Shown in pieces: positions 1-8,462 of a DNA stretch of 64,000 nt; the first letter of the stretch is position 1, and the number at the start of each line of letters is the position of its first letter. The notes beneath the pieces were generated by a model. That model was not told the origin of the DNA. It ran no database searches and worked only from the letters and a program-made list of their open reading frames with translations. The DNA is from JALZKA01 sp963734015 (GTDB lineage Bacteria; Actinomycetota; Thermoleophilia; Solirubrobacterales; 70-9). The DNA is taken from positions 124,001 to 188,000 of the forward strand of contig CAVTFG010000016.1 in assembly GCA_963734015.1 (NCBI GenBank). The letters run 5' to 3'. Position numbers and translations under genes: made by a program.

Positions 1-2
1 TG

Positions 3-704
3 GCGGAACCCGCGACGCCATCCTCCGAGCGCCGTTCACCACTTTCCGCGCTGCCTCAGGGACGCAGCCGCCTCTATGCCGGCCTGGGCGCCGCCGCAGT
101 GATCCTGATCGCCGTGGTCCTCGGCGTGACCGGGGTGTTCGCCGGTGACGACGAGCCCGCCGACGCGGGCGGCGAGACGACCGCCGGCGCCGACGGGGAA
201 ACCGACGCTGATCAGCCCACCGGGGGCGAAACCAGCGGAATCCCCGACGGACAGGAGCTGACCCGCATCGCATTGAAGCCCGAGGGCAACGGCGACGCTG
301 CCGGCATCGCGACGATCGGGCTCTCGACCGGCGACCAGCCCTACATCGACCTCGTGGTCGAGAACCTCGAGCAGGCGCCGAGGGATCAGGCCTACGTGGT
401 CTGGTTCATGTTCGACGAGAGGACCGGCTACCCGCTGTCGCCGATCTTCCCCGAGCAGGGCTCGTTCAACGACCGTTTCGCGGTCCCACCCGCCGTCGTC
501 AGCCTGATTTTCAACCAGCGGCTGGGCGCCGAGTCGATCGAGATCGCGCTTTCCGACGCGCAGGAGACCCTGACCGAGATCCAACAGGCCGCCCAGGACG
601 AGACCTACCAGATCGAGCGCCCCGGACAGACGGTGCTCGAGGGCCGGATCCCGGACTTCGACGCTGAAGGGCAAACCGTCCCCAACGAGGACGAGGGCAA
701 CTAG
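3..704 (+). CDS. RskA-like membrane-anchored protein, 5' partial
   Basis: The frame is open from the left edge, so the true start lies outside the window; 233 codons are visible. A Pro/Ser/Arg-rich segment is followed by one membrane helix (about window residues 25-47), an acidic Asp/Glu/Gly/Thr linker, and an extracytoplasmic domain. That domain has the feel of the C-terminal anti-sigma-K (RskA) fold: YVVWFMFDE followed by a Pro/Phe-rich stretch. The N-terminal zinc-binding anti-sigma domain, if present, is not in the window. In the RskA family the outer domain senses stress and the inner part holds an ECF sigma factor. Here that role is inference from domain order only. The stop shares a CTAG tetranucleotide with the stop of the convergent oxidase gene. 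Confidence 0.6.
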   Translation, partial: AEPATPSSERRSPLSALPQGRSRLYAGLGAAAVILIAVVLGVTGVFAGDDEPADAGGETTAGADGETDADQPTGGETSGIPDGQELTRIALKPEGNGDAAGIATIGLSTGDQPYIDLVVENLEQAPRDQAYVVWFMFDERTGYPLSPIFPEQGSFNDRFAVPPAVVSLIFNQRLGAESIEIALSDAQETLTEIQQAAQDETYQIERPGQTVLEGRIPDFDAEGQTVPNEDEGN

Positions 705-2318
705 GCGTCGGGCAGGAGCTTGCCGGGATTCATGACCCCGGCCGGGTCCAGGCGCTCCTTCAAGGCACGAAGCGCCTCCACGCCCAGGTTCCCCACCTCC
801 GCGGGCATGTACGGCGCGTGGTCGCGGCCAACGGCGTGGTGGTGCGTGATGGTGCCTCCGGTTGCGACGATCGCCTCGCACGCGGCGGTCTTGACCGCGC
901 GCCACTGCTCGATCTCGGCGCCGGCGCGTGCGCGGGGCGACGAAGGTGAAATAGAGCGAGGCGCCGTCGCGATAGGCGTGCGAGAGATGGCACCAGACCA
1001 GCCCCGGCGTTCCCTGCCTTTGGAGCGCGACACGCAGCGCATCCCCCACCGCGCCGTAGAGGTCCTGATAGCGCGACCAGGTGTGCGAGGTCTCCAGGGT
1101 CTCGACGAAGTAGCCGAGGTCGAGGAGCTCGTCGCGCAGATACGGCCCGTCGAACCGGCCGTGGCTCCAGGCCCGGCCTGGCGCGCCGCCCAGCCTCACC
1201 ACGCCCGCCGACCGGAGCGTCCGCGACGAGAGCGCCCGCCGCCGCTCGACGTCCTCCGCCTCCCCCTCCCAGCCGACGATCATCATGCAGCCCCCGGTGC
1301 GCCGGCGCAATCGCAGATACGAGTCCAACAGCGACCGCTTGAGCCCCGAGGTGCCCGACAGCGCGAGCGAGACCCGCGTTTCCTCTTCGTCCGAGAGCCG
1401 GGTCACGTCCGGGAGCCGGCCGGAATGAGCAAGCGCCCGAATCGCCTCCGCCCCGGACTCGAAATCCGCGGCGATCCAGCCCTCGTAGCGGGTGACCGCC
1501 GGCGCCTGGCGAACCCGCACGGTCACGTCCGTGATCACGCCGAGCGTCCCCTCGGACCCGACGACCAGCTCGCGGAGCGCGGGGCCGGCGGCGGTGTGTG
1601 GAGTCTCCAGCGTGGCCAGCCTCCCGGCGGGGCTCATCAGCTCGATCGCTGTGACCAGCTCGTCGAAGCGCCCGTATCCGGCCGACGCCTGACCGGCCGA
1701 GCGCGTGGCGGCGAACCCGCCCACGGTCGCGTATTCGAAGGACTGCGGATAGTGGCCGAGCGTCAGGCCCTCGGCGCCCAGGGCGGCCTCCGCCTCCGGG
1801 CCACGAAGTCCCGGCCCGAGCCGAGCGGTCAGCGACGTGTGGTCCACCTCGCAGTGCCGCAGGCCCTGGAGGTCGAGCGCGATCGCGGCGTCGTGCGGCC
1901 CCCGGATCGGATCGACCCCGCCCACGACGCTGGTGCCGCCGCCGAACGGGACGACCGCGACGCCACTCGCCGCCGAGGCCTCCAGCACGGCCAGCACCTG
2001 TTCGGCCGAACGCGGCGTGACGACAGCGTCGGGCGCGGCGTCGAGCTTTCCGCTGCGCGACCGGAAGAGATCCGGATAACTCTTGCCCGTCGCACGGCGA
2101 ACGCGGTCCTCGTGCCCGGTCAGCAGCGCGTCCGCCGCCGCGCGCGTCACCGCGTCGGGCAGCGCGCGCGCCTCGGGCATCGTGACGTCCTCGAGCTTGG
2201 CGCGAGGGCTCGGCTCGGCGGCGCCGAGCTCCGCCTCCAGCGTCGCCCGGGCATCCTCCCCAAGCTCGAGCACCTTCCCGGGGTCGCCCCAGCCCCACCA
2301 TTTCATCGGCTCAGTCAT
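701..2318 (-). CDS. FAD-linked oxidase, alkyl-DHAP-synthase-like (frameshifted)
   Basis: Member of the PCMH-type FAD-binding oxidase family closest to alkyldihydroxyacetonephosphate synthase. Residues 124-134 (PFGGGTSVVGG) form the FAD pyrophosphate loop, and a HYPQSFEYATVGG segment follows near 190. The C-terminus has the HHH motif typical of this group (THHHAVGRDHAPYM). The reading frame shifts once between about 918 and 935, where a GC-rich run carries one base too many; both sides are well conserved, so an assembly indel is likelier than decay. The start is ATG 2318, with a second ATG at 2306 (MKWWGWGDP); neither has a clear ribosome-binding site. Homologues in actinobacteria are often loosely annotated as FAD-binding oxidoreductases, and the true substrate (ether lipid precursor or a hydroxy acid) is not settled by sequence. 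Confidence 0.8.
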
Positions 2319-2338
2319 GCACGCCGTTCCAAGTCCGG

Positions 2339-2794
2339 CTACTCGCCGACCAGCGCGAGGTCGATCCCGTCGAGCGCCTCGTCGAGGCGACGACGCGTTG
2401 CCCCGCGCATCATCGTCGAGCCGAGGCGCGAGAGGCCGCGCAGCCGCTCCTCGCTCTCGAGCCTCACCTCGGTGGCGCCGTCGCCCTCGGGCTCGAGCCG
2501 GATCTCGACGCGCGATTCCTTCAGGATCCGCTCGAAGGGGGTGCCGTCCAGGTCCTGCCTCCAGGCGAAGCGCCGGCGGTTCGTGCTGCCCGAACAGCGG
2601 TAGTCCGCGCGCACGCCGGTGCCGCGCTGCGTCTCGAGCACGGCCGTCCAGCGCGATCGCTCGCCCTGGCCCTCGACGTCTTCGACGCGCATGATCCGCG
2701 GCCACCAGCGCGGCAGGTTGTGCGGGTCCGAAACGAGGTCCCAGACACGCTCGGCCGACGCCCGGATCGTCCGCGACCGCGAGACCTTGGGCAT
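2339..2794 (-). CDS. SRPBCC-family (polyketide cyclase/dehydrase-like) protein
   Basis: A 151-residue protein with the START/SRPBCC helix-grip signature. It begins SRTIRASAERVWDLVSDP, followed by NLPRWWP, and ends in a long amphipathic helix that would close the ligand pocket. Such proteins bind hydrophobic small molecules or act as simple cyclases or aromatases; the sequence does not tell which. It ends 20 bases before the oxidase gene and is probably transcribed with it. It contains many Arg and Trp residues but no signal peptide or membrane helix, so it is likely cytoplasmic. Confidence 0.75.
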   Translation of the reverse strand: MPKVSRSRTIRASAERVWDLVSDPHNLPRWWPRIMRVEDVEGQGERSRWTAVLETQRGTGVRADYRCSGSTNRRRFAWRQDLDGTPFERILKESRVEIRLEPEGDGATEVRLESEERLRGLSRLGSTMMRGATRRRLDEALDGIDLALVGE

Positions 2795-2821
2795 CGGACT
2801 ACCGGCGACGGGCGCGAGGAC

Positions 2822-3592
2822 TCAGTCGTCCTCGCCCTTCAGCCGCCGCAGGTCGCGGACCAGGAGCAGCTGCTTCAGGTGCCCGCAGACCACGGCGAGG
2901 TTCTCGAGGTTCTCGACCGCCTCACGGCGCCGGGCCTGGCTGCGCGAGCGGAGCGAGGCCCCGAGCAGCTGCTCGAGCAGCGCGGCCTCGCGATCGGCGG
3001 AGCTGCGGAAGACGCGCAGGTTGCGGCCGGCCACCCCGTGTTGGGCGAGCTCGGCGGCGGCGCGCACGATCTCGAGGTCGGTCTCGTCGAAGCTGGTGCG
3101 CCCGTCGCGCCGCTCGGCCTGGATCACGCCGAACTCGGACAACTCGCGCAGGAACTCCGGGCTGACGCCCGCCTGCTCGATCAGCTCGTCGGCGCTCATC
3201 GTCTGTACCTGCGAATCCACCGTCATCGCGCGCCGCTTCTGGCCGACCTCGCCGGCGGGGCGGCGCTCGGTGTCGAAGGCGCCCGACGCCAGTTCCTGGC
3301 GGATCACCCGAAGCGGCAGGAACTCGTCGCGCTGCATGCGCAGGATCGCCTGGAGGCGTTCGACGTCCGCCTGGCTATAGAGGCGATAGCCGCCCGGGGT
3401 CCGGCGCGGCGCCAGAAGCTTCTGGTCCTCCAGGTAGCGGATCTTGGAGATCGAGATGTCGTCGAACTCCTGGCTGAGGATCTTCGCGACGGCCCCGATC
3501 GTCAGCGCCTTGCGCGGCCGCGAGCCCTCGCGTGCTTCACGCTTCGCGCCCTCGCCGCGCTCGCCCGACTCCCTTGAGGTCACGACCGCCAC
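2822..3592 (-). CDS. MerR-family transcriptional regulator, FtsR-like
   Basis: A winged helix-turn-helix of the MerR type occupies about residues 30-86 (TIGAVAKIL, ISKIRYLEDQ, PGGYRLYSQADVERL). A linker and a second, partly helical domain follow instead of a metal-binding loop. The neighbourhood is diagnostic: directly upstream lies an FHA gene, as in mycobacteria (garA followed by a MerR gene) and corynebacteria (odhI and ftsR). In corynebacteria this regulator controls ftsZ; the same role here is inference. The start is GTG 3592, one base beyond the FHA stop codon; a second GTG lies at 3583. Lys/Arg/Glu-rich residues 1-28 are probably disordered. Confidence 0.8.
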   Translation of the reverse strand: MAVVTSRESGERGEGAKREAREGSRPRKALTIGAVAKILSQEFDDISISKIRYLEDQKLLAPRRTPGGYRLYSQADVERLQAILRMQRDEFLPLRVIRQELASGAFDTERRPAGEVGQKRRAMTVDSQVQTMSADELIEQAGVSPEFLRELSEFGVIQAERRDGRTSFDETDLEIVRAAAELAQHGVAGRNLRVFRSSADREAALLEQLLGASLRSRSQARRREAVENLENLAVVCGHLKQLLLVRDLRRLKGEDD

Positions 3593-3593
3593 T

Positions 3594-4064
3594 TCACCGC
3601 TCCAGGTAGCTGAGCTTGTACTTGCCGATCTGAATCTCGTCGCCGTCTTCGAGGCGGTGGGACTCGATCCGGCGCCGGTTCACGTAGGTGCCGTTCAGGG
3701 ATCCGAGGTCGTCGATGTAGAAGCCGTCTTCGCGGCGGACCAGTAACGCATGGTTGCGGGAGACGGTCACGTCGTCGAGGAAAACGGAAGCGTCGGGCGT
3801 CCGCCCGATCGACATCCGGTCGCCCTCGACCGTGAAGCTCTCGCCGGCGCGGCCGCCGCCGGAGCGGATCACCAGGGCCGCTCCCGCGTCGTCGACCTCG
3901 TCCTCGATGTCGACGGGGGTGTACTCCCCGGTTTCGTCGACCTTGTAGGTCATCGTCGTCGGCTCGTCCGCGCCCTCGGGACGGCCGAGGTAGGCGCCGC
4001 ACTTCTGGCAGTAGTTGGCGCCCTCCGGGTTGACGAAGCCGCACTCGGGACAGTGGACGGCCAT
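3594..4064 (-). CDS. FHA-domain protein with N-terminal zinc ribbon, GarA-like
   Basis: Residues 1-25 hold a zinc ribbon with Cys5, Cys8, Cys19 and Cys22 (CPEC, CQKC). A Thr- and acid-rich linker follows, then an FHA phosphothreonine-binding domain from about residue 80 to the end. The hallmark residues are present: SIGR, SRNHALL and LGSLNGTYVN. In GarA and OdhI, Thr residues N-terminal to the FHA fold are phosphorylated by Ser/Thr kinases, which switches control of the TCA cycle and glutamate metabolism. The linker here (TTMTYKVDETGEYTPVD) has several candidate Thr residues but not the exact ETTS motif. The start ATG overlaps the stop of the RsiG-like gene (ATGA), implying coupled translation. 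Confidence 0.85.
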   Translation of the reverse strand: MAVHCPECGFVNPEGANYCQKCGAYLGRPEGADEPTTMTYKVDETGEYTPVDIEDEVDDAGAALVIRSGGGRAGESFTVEGDRMSIGRTPDASVFLDDVTVSRNHALLVRREDGFYIDDLGSLNGTYVNRRRIESHRLEDGDEIQIGKYKLSYLER

Positions 4065-4336
4065 CAGCCCGCCCCCGACTCCTCCGGATGCTCGACCTTG
4101 CCCAGCAGGATGTCGGTCAGCTGCTGAACGTCCGCCCCGGACAGGGTGGTCTCGCCGCCCTCGCGCTTGGCCTTCAGCCGGTTGACCAGCTCGGCGCGCA
4201 GGATGTCGATCTGCCCGTGCAGCACGCGGCGCCGGTACGAGACCCCCCGCTCCTCGTCCGTCAGGCGGTCGATGGTCTCCTTGAGCTCTTCGTCGCTCAT
4301 CTCCGCAGTGTCCGGAACGGTCTCGTCGAAGTCCAT
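4064..4336 (-). CDS. RsiG-like c-di-GMP-binding anti-sigma factor (putative)
   Basis: A 90-residue, almost entirely helical protein. Residues 29-44 read E-x3-S-x2-R-x3-H-x3-D (E29, S33, R36, H40, D44). This matches the c-di-GMP-binding helix motif of RsiG, the anti-sigma factor of WhiG (E-x3-S-x2-R-x3-Q-x3-D), with His in place of Gln. The Streptomyces protein carries two motif helices; a single-motif form that dimerises is known from Rubrobacter, and this gene has one. It heads an operon with the FHA and MerR genes and has a near-consensus promoter, giving an apparently leaderless mRNA. No WhiG-type sigma gene lies in the window. The function is inferred from the motif and size and has not been tested. 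Confidence 0.65.
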   Translation of the reverse strand: MDFDETVPDTAEMSDEELKETIDRLTDEERGVSYRRRVLHGQIDILRAELVNRLKAKREGGETTLSGADVQQLTDILLGKVEHPEESGAG

Positions 4337-4371
4337 GGCGGGGGATTATACGCCTGATTACAGAACGTCAA
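4337..4371 (-). promoter_or_regulatory. Consensus promoter giving a leaderless RsiG-like mRNA
   Basis: On the minus strand a TTGACG box (4366-4371) and a perfect TATAAT box (4345-4350) are separated by 15 bases. Eight bases after TATAAT comes the ATG at 4336, the normal distance to a transcription start, so the mRNA should begin at or next to the start codon. The A/T content stands out sharply from the surrounding GC-rich DNA. Confidence 0.75.
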
Positions 4372-4391
4372 GTTGAGCTTGAGCGTTTGGA

Positions 4392-5051
4392 TTATCCCTT
4401 GCCCTCGATCGCTTCGGGCGTGATCTCCGCGAGGCGGCGCCGCGCCGCCTGGACGTAGAGGGCGGTTGCGACGATCCCGAGCGCGACGCCGATCAGGAAC
4501 ACCGCCACGGTGACCCAGCTGTCGATCACCAGGGACCAGAACAGACCCGCGAACGTGAAGAAGGTGCTGACGCGGCCGACCCAGCTGATCTCGAGGTCGA
4601 CGCCCCGTTGGAGCGAAAACCGCGCCAGGGCCAGCGTGACGACCTCGCGGACGGTGAGCACCACGAGCGCCCAGCGCGGGAGGAACTCGAAGTGCCAGCA
4701 GACGATGATCCCCGCCAGCGCGCTCAGCCGGTCGACGACCGGGTCGAGCAGGGCCCCCATACGGGAGTACTGGCCCGTCGCGCGCGCGAGAAACCCGTCC
4801 AGGTAGTCCCCCAGGGTGATCCAGAGGTAGAGAAGCGTCGCCGACGCGACCCGTCCGTCGTCGGATGAGAGCGCCAGGTAGAGGAACACCGGGATCGCGG
4901 CGAGCCGCAGGTACCCGACCAGGTTCGGCAGCGTGAACGGGCGCAGCGGCGCCCCGGCGCGGGTCTGCTTGGGGAGCGGTCCGGAGCGGTCGAGTCCCAC
5001 CAGCCGCCGCAGGCTGCGCCCAGGCCCGGTGGGAGGCCGCTCGACCGACAT
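4392..5051 (-). CDS. CDP-alcohol phosphatidyltransferase (PgsA-like)
   Basis: A 219-residue integral membrane enzyme that swaps the CMP of CDP-diacylglycerol for an alcohol. The full CDP-alcohol phosphotransferase signature is visible at residues 85-107: DG-x2-AR-x8-G-x3-D-x3-D (D85, G86, A89, R90, G99, D103, D107), with D82 just before it. Five to six hydrophobic segments follow the arrangement of PgsA. Whether the acceptor is glycerol-3-phosphate (phosphatidylglycerophosphate synthase) or another alcohol cannot be read from the sequence. I chose ATG 5051 because the longer frame would run into proS; this start lies 8 bases after the proS stop, so the two genes are probably co-transcribed. 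Confidence 0.85.
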   Translation of the reverse strand: MSVERPPTGPGRSLRRLVGLDRSGPLPKQTRAGAPLRPFTLPNLVGYLRLAAIPVFLYLALSSDDGRVASATLLYLWITLGDYLDGFLARATGQYSRMGALLDPVVDRLSALAGIIVCWHFEFLPRWALVVLTVREVVTLALARFSLQRGVDLEISWVGRVSTFFTFAGLFWSLVIDSWVTVAVFLIGVALGIVATALYVQAARRRLAEITPEAIEGKG

Positions 5052-5058
5052 GTTCCGC

Positions 5059-6740
5059 TCAGGCGCCTTCGAGCAGGCTGCGCACCCCGGCCGGCACTTC
5101 GGCGAGGTCGAAGCGGTGGTCCGCCCCCGTGGCCCGCTCCTGCGCCTCGACCTGGCCTTCGGCGAGGGCACGCTTGCCGACCACCACCCGGACCGGGCAC
5201 CCGATCAGCTCCGCATCGGTGAGCTTCTCCCCCGGACCCGCGTCGCGGTCGTCGAACAGCACGTCGAACCCGGCCGCGCCGAGGTCCACGTAGAGCTTCT
5301 CCGCGGCCTCCATGGTCTCGTCGCCGGCCTTCCCCAGGCCGACCAGCTCGACCTGCCAGGGCGCGAGGGGCAATGGCCAGACGATGCCCTTGTCGTCGGC
5401 GTTTTGTTCGATCGCGGCAGCCACGATCCGGGCGGGGCCAATCCCGTAGCTGCCCATCACGATCGCGTGCTCGGCACCGGCTTCGTCCAGAAAGGTCGCC
5501 CCGAGCGGCTCCGAGTACCGCGTGCCGAGCTTGAAGATGTTCCCGATCTCGATCGCAGGCTCGATCTCGATGGTTCCGCCTCCCGGCGCGGTGTCGCCGG
5601 CCTCCACCGTGCGCACGTCGCGCTCCTCGAAGGCGAAGTCGCGGCCCGGGGCGACGCCGATCAGGTGGGCGTCGGGACGGTTCGCGCCGCAGACCAGGCC
5701 CTCGCCCGCGATCGCCGCATCCTTTATGACCGGCACGTCGGCGCCGACCGGGCCGATGAAGCCGGCGGGGCCGATGCGTGCGTCGATCTCCTCGGCGTCG
5801 CCTGGCGAAAGTCCTCGCCGAGACCGTTGCGCAGCTTGATCTCGTTCAGCCGATGGTCGCCCCGCACCAGGACCATCACCAGGCCGCGGTGCTCGGCGAC
5901 CACGGGCACGGCCTTGAGCAGCGCGCCCGCCGGCACGCCGAGCGCCTCGGAGACGTCGGCAACGGTCGTCAGGCCCGGCGTCGGCACCTCGCGGGGCTCG
6001 TCCAGCGCCGGCGGCAGCTCCACCGGCTGGGCCTCGCCCGACGCGATCTCCAGGTTGGCGGCGTATCCGGGCGCGAGCGCGACGTCGTTCTCGCCCGCCG
6101 GGCTGGGCGCCATGTACTCGTGGGCACCGATGCCGCCCATCATCCCGACGTCCGACTCGACCTCGTACCAGTCCAGTGCGCAGCGGTCGAAGACCTTCGC
6201 GTAGGCACCGCGGAACAGCTCGTAGCTCGCGTCGAGGCCGGCCTCGTCCCGGTCGAAGGAGTAGGCGTCCTTCATCTTGAACTCGCGCGTCCGGAGCACG
6301 CCCGCGCGCGGGCGTGCCTCGTCCCGCTCCTTGACCTGGATGTGGTAGAGCAAGAGCGGAAGGTCGCGGTAGGAGCGCACCTCGCGCGCGATGTGGAACG
6401 TCAGGCTCTCCTCGTGCGTCAGCGCCAGAACATGGGGAGAGCCCTTGCGGTCGTCGAGCTTGAACAGCTCGTCGATCTCGTAGCGGCCGGTCTTCTGCCA
6501 GATCTCGGCCGGCTGGAGGACCGGCATGAGCAGCTCCTGCGCGCCGACGGCGTTCATCTCCTCGCGAACGATCTGCTCGACCGCGGCGTGGACCCGGTGG
6601 CCGGCCGGGAGCCAGGTCCAGAGACCGGCGCCCAGCTGGCGGACCATCCCGGCTCGGGTGAGCAGGCGGTGGGACACCGATTCGGCGTCGGCCGGGTCGT
6701 CGCGGAGCGTCGGCAGGAAGTAGGTGGAGAGGCGCGTCAC
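5059..6740 (-). CDS. proS: Prolyl-tRNA synthetase (one frameshift)
   Basis: Class II aminoacyl-tRNA synthetase of the long bacterial type, about 560 residues. It charges tRNA-Pro in the cytoplasm. Visible are LGAGLWTWLPAGHRVH near the N-terminus, the motif 2 region (RDEARPRAGVLRTREFKMKD), the YbaK-like editing insert, motif 3 (GSYGIGPARI) and the anticodon-binding domain. The frame breaks once near 5794: adding one G to the run there restores ATPEEIDARIG, which joins the two conserved halves exactly. As the gene is essential and nothing else is damaged, an assembly deletion is likely. The start is GTG 6740, 27 bases from the divergent gene. Confidence 0.92.
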
Positions 6741-6767
6741 GGGGCGGCCACGATATAAGCCGCCGGG
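6741..6767. promoter_or_regulatory. 27-bp bidirectional promoter region
   Basis: The gap between two divergent GTG starts contains the AT-rich core ATATAAG. On the plus strand TATAAG (6754-6759) lies 8 bases before GTG 6768, the spacing expected for a leaderless start. Read on the minus strand the same core gives TTATAT, about 12 bases before GTG 6740. One near-symmetric -10 element may therefore serve both genes. No good -35 element is seen for either. Confidence 0.5.
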
Positions 6768-8462
6768 GTGGATGAGCCGGCACGCAATCCCGTGGCCTGC
6801 GGCGCGCTGGGCCGATACGAGCCTGCGATCGTCGAACGCCTCGCCGACTCGCTGGACGCGGGCGTGCACCAGGTGCACCGCGATCGCCGCTCGACCCTGT
6901 GGCTCGACCGCGAGCCGCTCCGCTGGCGCTCGGGGCTCCGGCACGGCCTCGCGTGGAGCGAACGGTTCCCGCAACCCGATCCCGCCGGAGTCGGCACCTG
7001 GCCGGAGGCGGGCTCGACCCTCGACGCCTGCGGGCTCGTCCTCGGCCCGCGCCAGCGCGGCGTTCACACGAGCGTGGCCGGCGCAGCACCGATCTACTGG
7101 ATCGACCACCAGGGAGCCGTTTACTTCGCCTCGCGAGTGGACGCCCTCGCGCGTGGGGTTGGCGTGCGCCTCGACGTGGATTGGCGGGCGTGGTCGGCGA
7201 TCTTCACGCTGCGCCAGCCGGTGGGAGAGCAGACCCCGTTCCGCCAGATCCGCCGGTTGCCGCAGTTCAGCCTGCTGGAGGCGGGGCCCGACGGGCCGCG
7301 CGTCGAGCGGGCTCCGTGGCCGTGGGCGGAGGTGGAGCCCACCGAGGACCTGGACGCTGCCGCCGACGCCACGGTTGCTGCGACGCACGCGGCCCTGCTC
7401 CCCCTGCGGGAGAGCGGTGCCGCGGTGCTGCTCAGCGGCGGCCTGGACTCCCGGGCGATGCTGGGTCTCGCCCACGACGCGGGCGTGCCCGTCCGCGCTC
7501 TCACGGCGGTCGCCGACGACGGCATCGGGTGGGAGGCCGACCTGGCCCGCGCCGCCACGGACGCCTCGGGGATCGAGCAGGAGCGCTTCGTCCCCGCCGA
7601 CGGAGCCGGCTGGCGGCGGCTCTGGCAGGACCACCTGGAGGCGCTCGACTTCCAGTTCCTGATGGGCTCGTTCGTGATGCCGATGGGTCCGCGGCTCGAG
7701 GAGCTGGGGGTTCCTGCGATTGACGGCCTCGCGCTCGACGTCTTCGGGGTGCCGGGCGGGCGCTTCTATCGAGACCCGGGGATGCTGGATCCGCAACCCG
7801 GCTATGACTTCCGCGGCCCGCTGTTTCAGAGCATGCGGGCGCGGGCGATGCCCAAGGTCCCCGAGCGGGCACTGGCCGAGGACCACGCATCCGCAATGCT
7901 CACCTCGGCCCGGCGCCAGTTCCGGAGGGCGGCCGGACGGTTCCGTGGCCATCGCTCGCAAGCGCTCCTTACGGTGTACTCCACCCGCACGGTCCGGGGC
8001 GTCGCGATGGTGCCGTCCCAGGTCATGGGTCGCCACGCCCGGATCGTGACGCCCGGCGCGTATGACCGGACCGCCCGCGCGATGCTGTCAGTAGACCCGC
8101 GCGAGAAGGTCGAACGCCGCTTCTACCGGGCGCTGTTCGACCGGATCTCGTCACCATCGGCGCGCCTCCCCACGGTCGCGGACGCCACCCGGCCACCCGC
8201 TTCCGCCAAAGGCCCGCGCCTCCGCTTCTCGAACGAGATGGTCGCGATGTACGAGCGCGGGCTTCGGGAGGGCCCCCTGGCCCCGTGCCTTGGCGAGCGC
8301 CTGGAAACGCACCTCCGCGATGGGACCCTCGGAGAGGGAATCCGGCGCACCTCGATCCACCGTGCGGTAATGGCCGTCACCGCAATGCAGCTCTGGGCCG
8401 AGCGCTACGACTCCGTCCTGCGGCCGATCGATCCGGACGAGCTGCTGGAGCTCAGCGAGTAG
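6768..8462 (+). CDS. Asparagine-synthase-like ATP-pyrophosphatase
   Basis: A 564-residue protein built like asparagine synthetase B. The N-terminal half resembles the glutaminase fold (GVHTSVAGAAPIYW, VYFASRVDALARG). The C-terminal half is a synthetase domain with the PP-loop SGGLDSRAMLGLA near residue 225. The catalytic Cys expected at position 2 of the glutaminase is missing, so it probably cannot use glutamine. Related enzymes include beta-lactam synthetase and lasso-peptide cyclases, which also lost this Cys. No precursor peptide, protease or recognition-element gene is nearby, so a lasso function is not supported. Substrate unknown. The start is GTG 6768, apparently leaderless. Confidence 0.7.
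   Translation: MDEPARNPVACGALGRYEPAIVERLADSLDAGVHQVHRDRRSTLWLDREPLRWRSGLRHGLAWSERFPQPDPAGVGTWPEAGSTLDACGLVLGPRQRGVHTSVAGAAPIYWIDHQGAVYFASRVDALARGVGVRLDVDWRAWSAIFTLRQPVGEQTPFRQIRRLPQFSLLEAGPDGPRVERAPWPWAEVEPTEDLDAAADATVAATHAALLPLRESGAAVLLSGGLDSRAMLGLAHDAGVPVRALTAVADDGIGWEADLARAATDASGIEQERFVPADGAGWRRLWQDHLEALDFQFLMGSFVMPMGPRLEELGVPAIDGLALDVFGVPGGRFYRDPGMLDPQPGYDFRGPLFQSMRARAMPKVPERALAEDHASAMLTSARRQFRRAAGRFRGHRSQALLTVYSTRTVRGVAMVPSQVMGRHARIVTPGAYDRTARAMLSVDPREKVERRFYRALFDRISSPSARLPTVADATRPPASAKGPRLRFSNEMVAMYERGLREGPLAPCLGERLETHLRDGTLGEGIRRTSIHRAVMAVTAMQLWAERYDSVLRPIDPDELLELSE

Noticed and set aside
36..2705. 889-codon open frame on the minus strand
   Set aside because: Only its middle part is the FAD oxidase. 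The two ends are Arg/Pro/His-rich out-of-frame readings of the SRPBCC gene and the RskA-like gene.
5724..8036. 770-codon minus-strand frame across proS and the asparagine-synthase-like gene
   Set aside because: The upstream half is antisense to the plus-strand gene and has unnatural composition. Only the part from GTG 6740 is proS.
6768..8462. Lasso-peptide cyclase
   Set aside because: The missing glutaminase Cys fits, but no precursor peptide, transglutaminase-like protease or recognition-element gene is in the neighbourhood.
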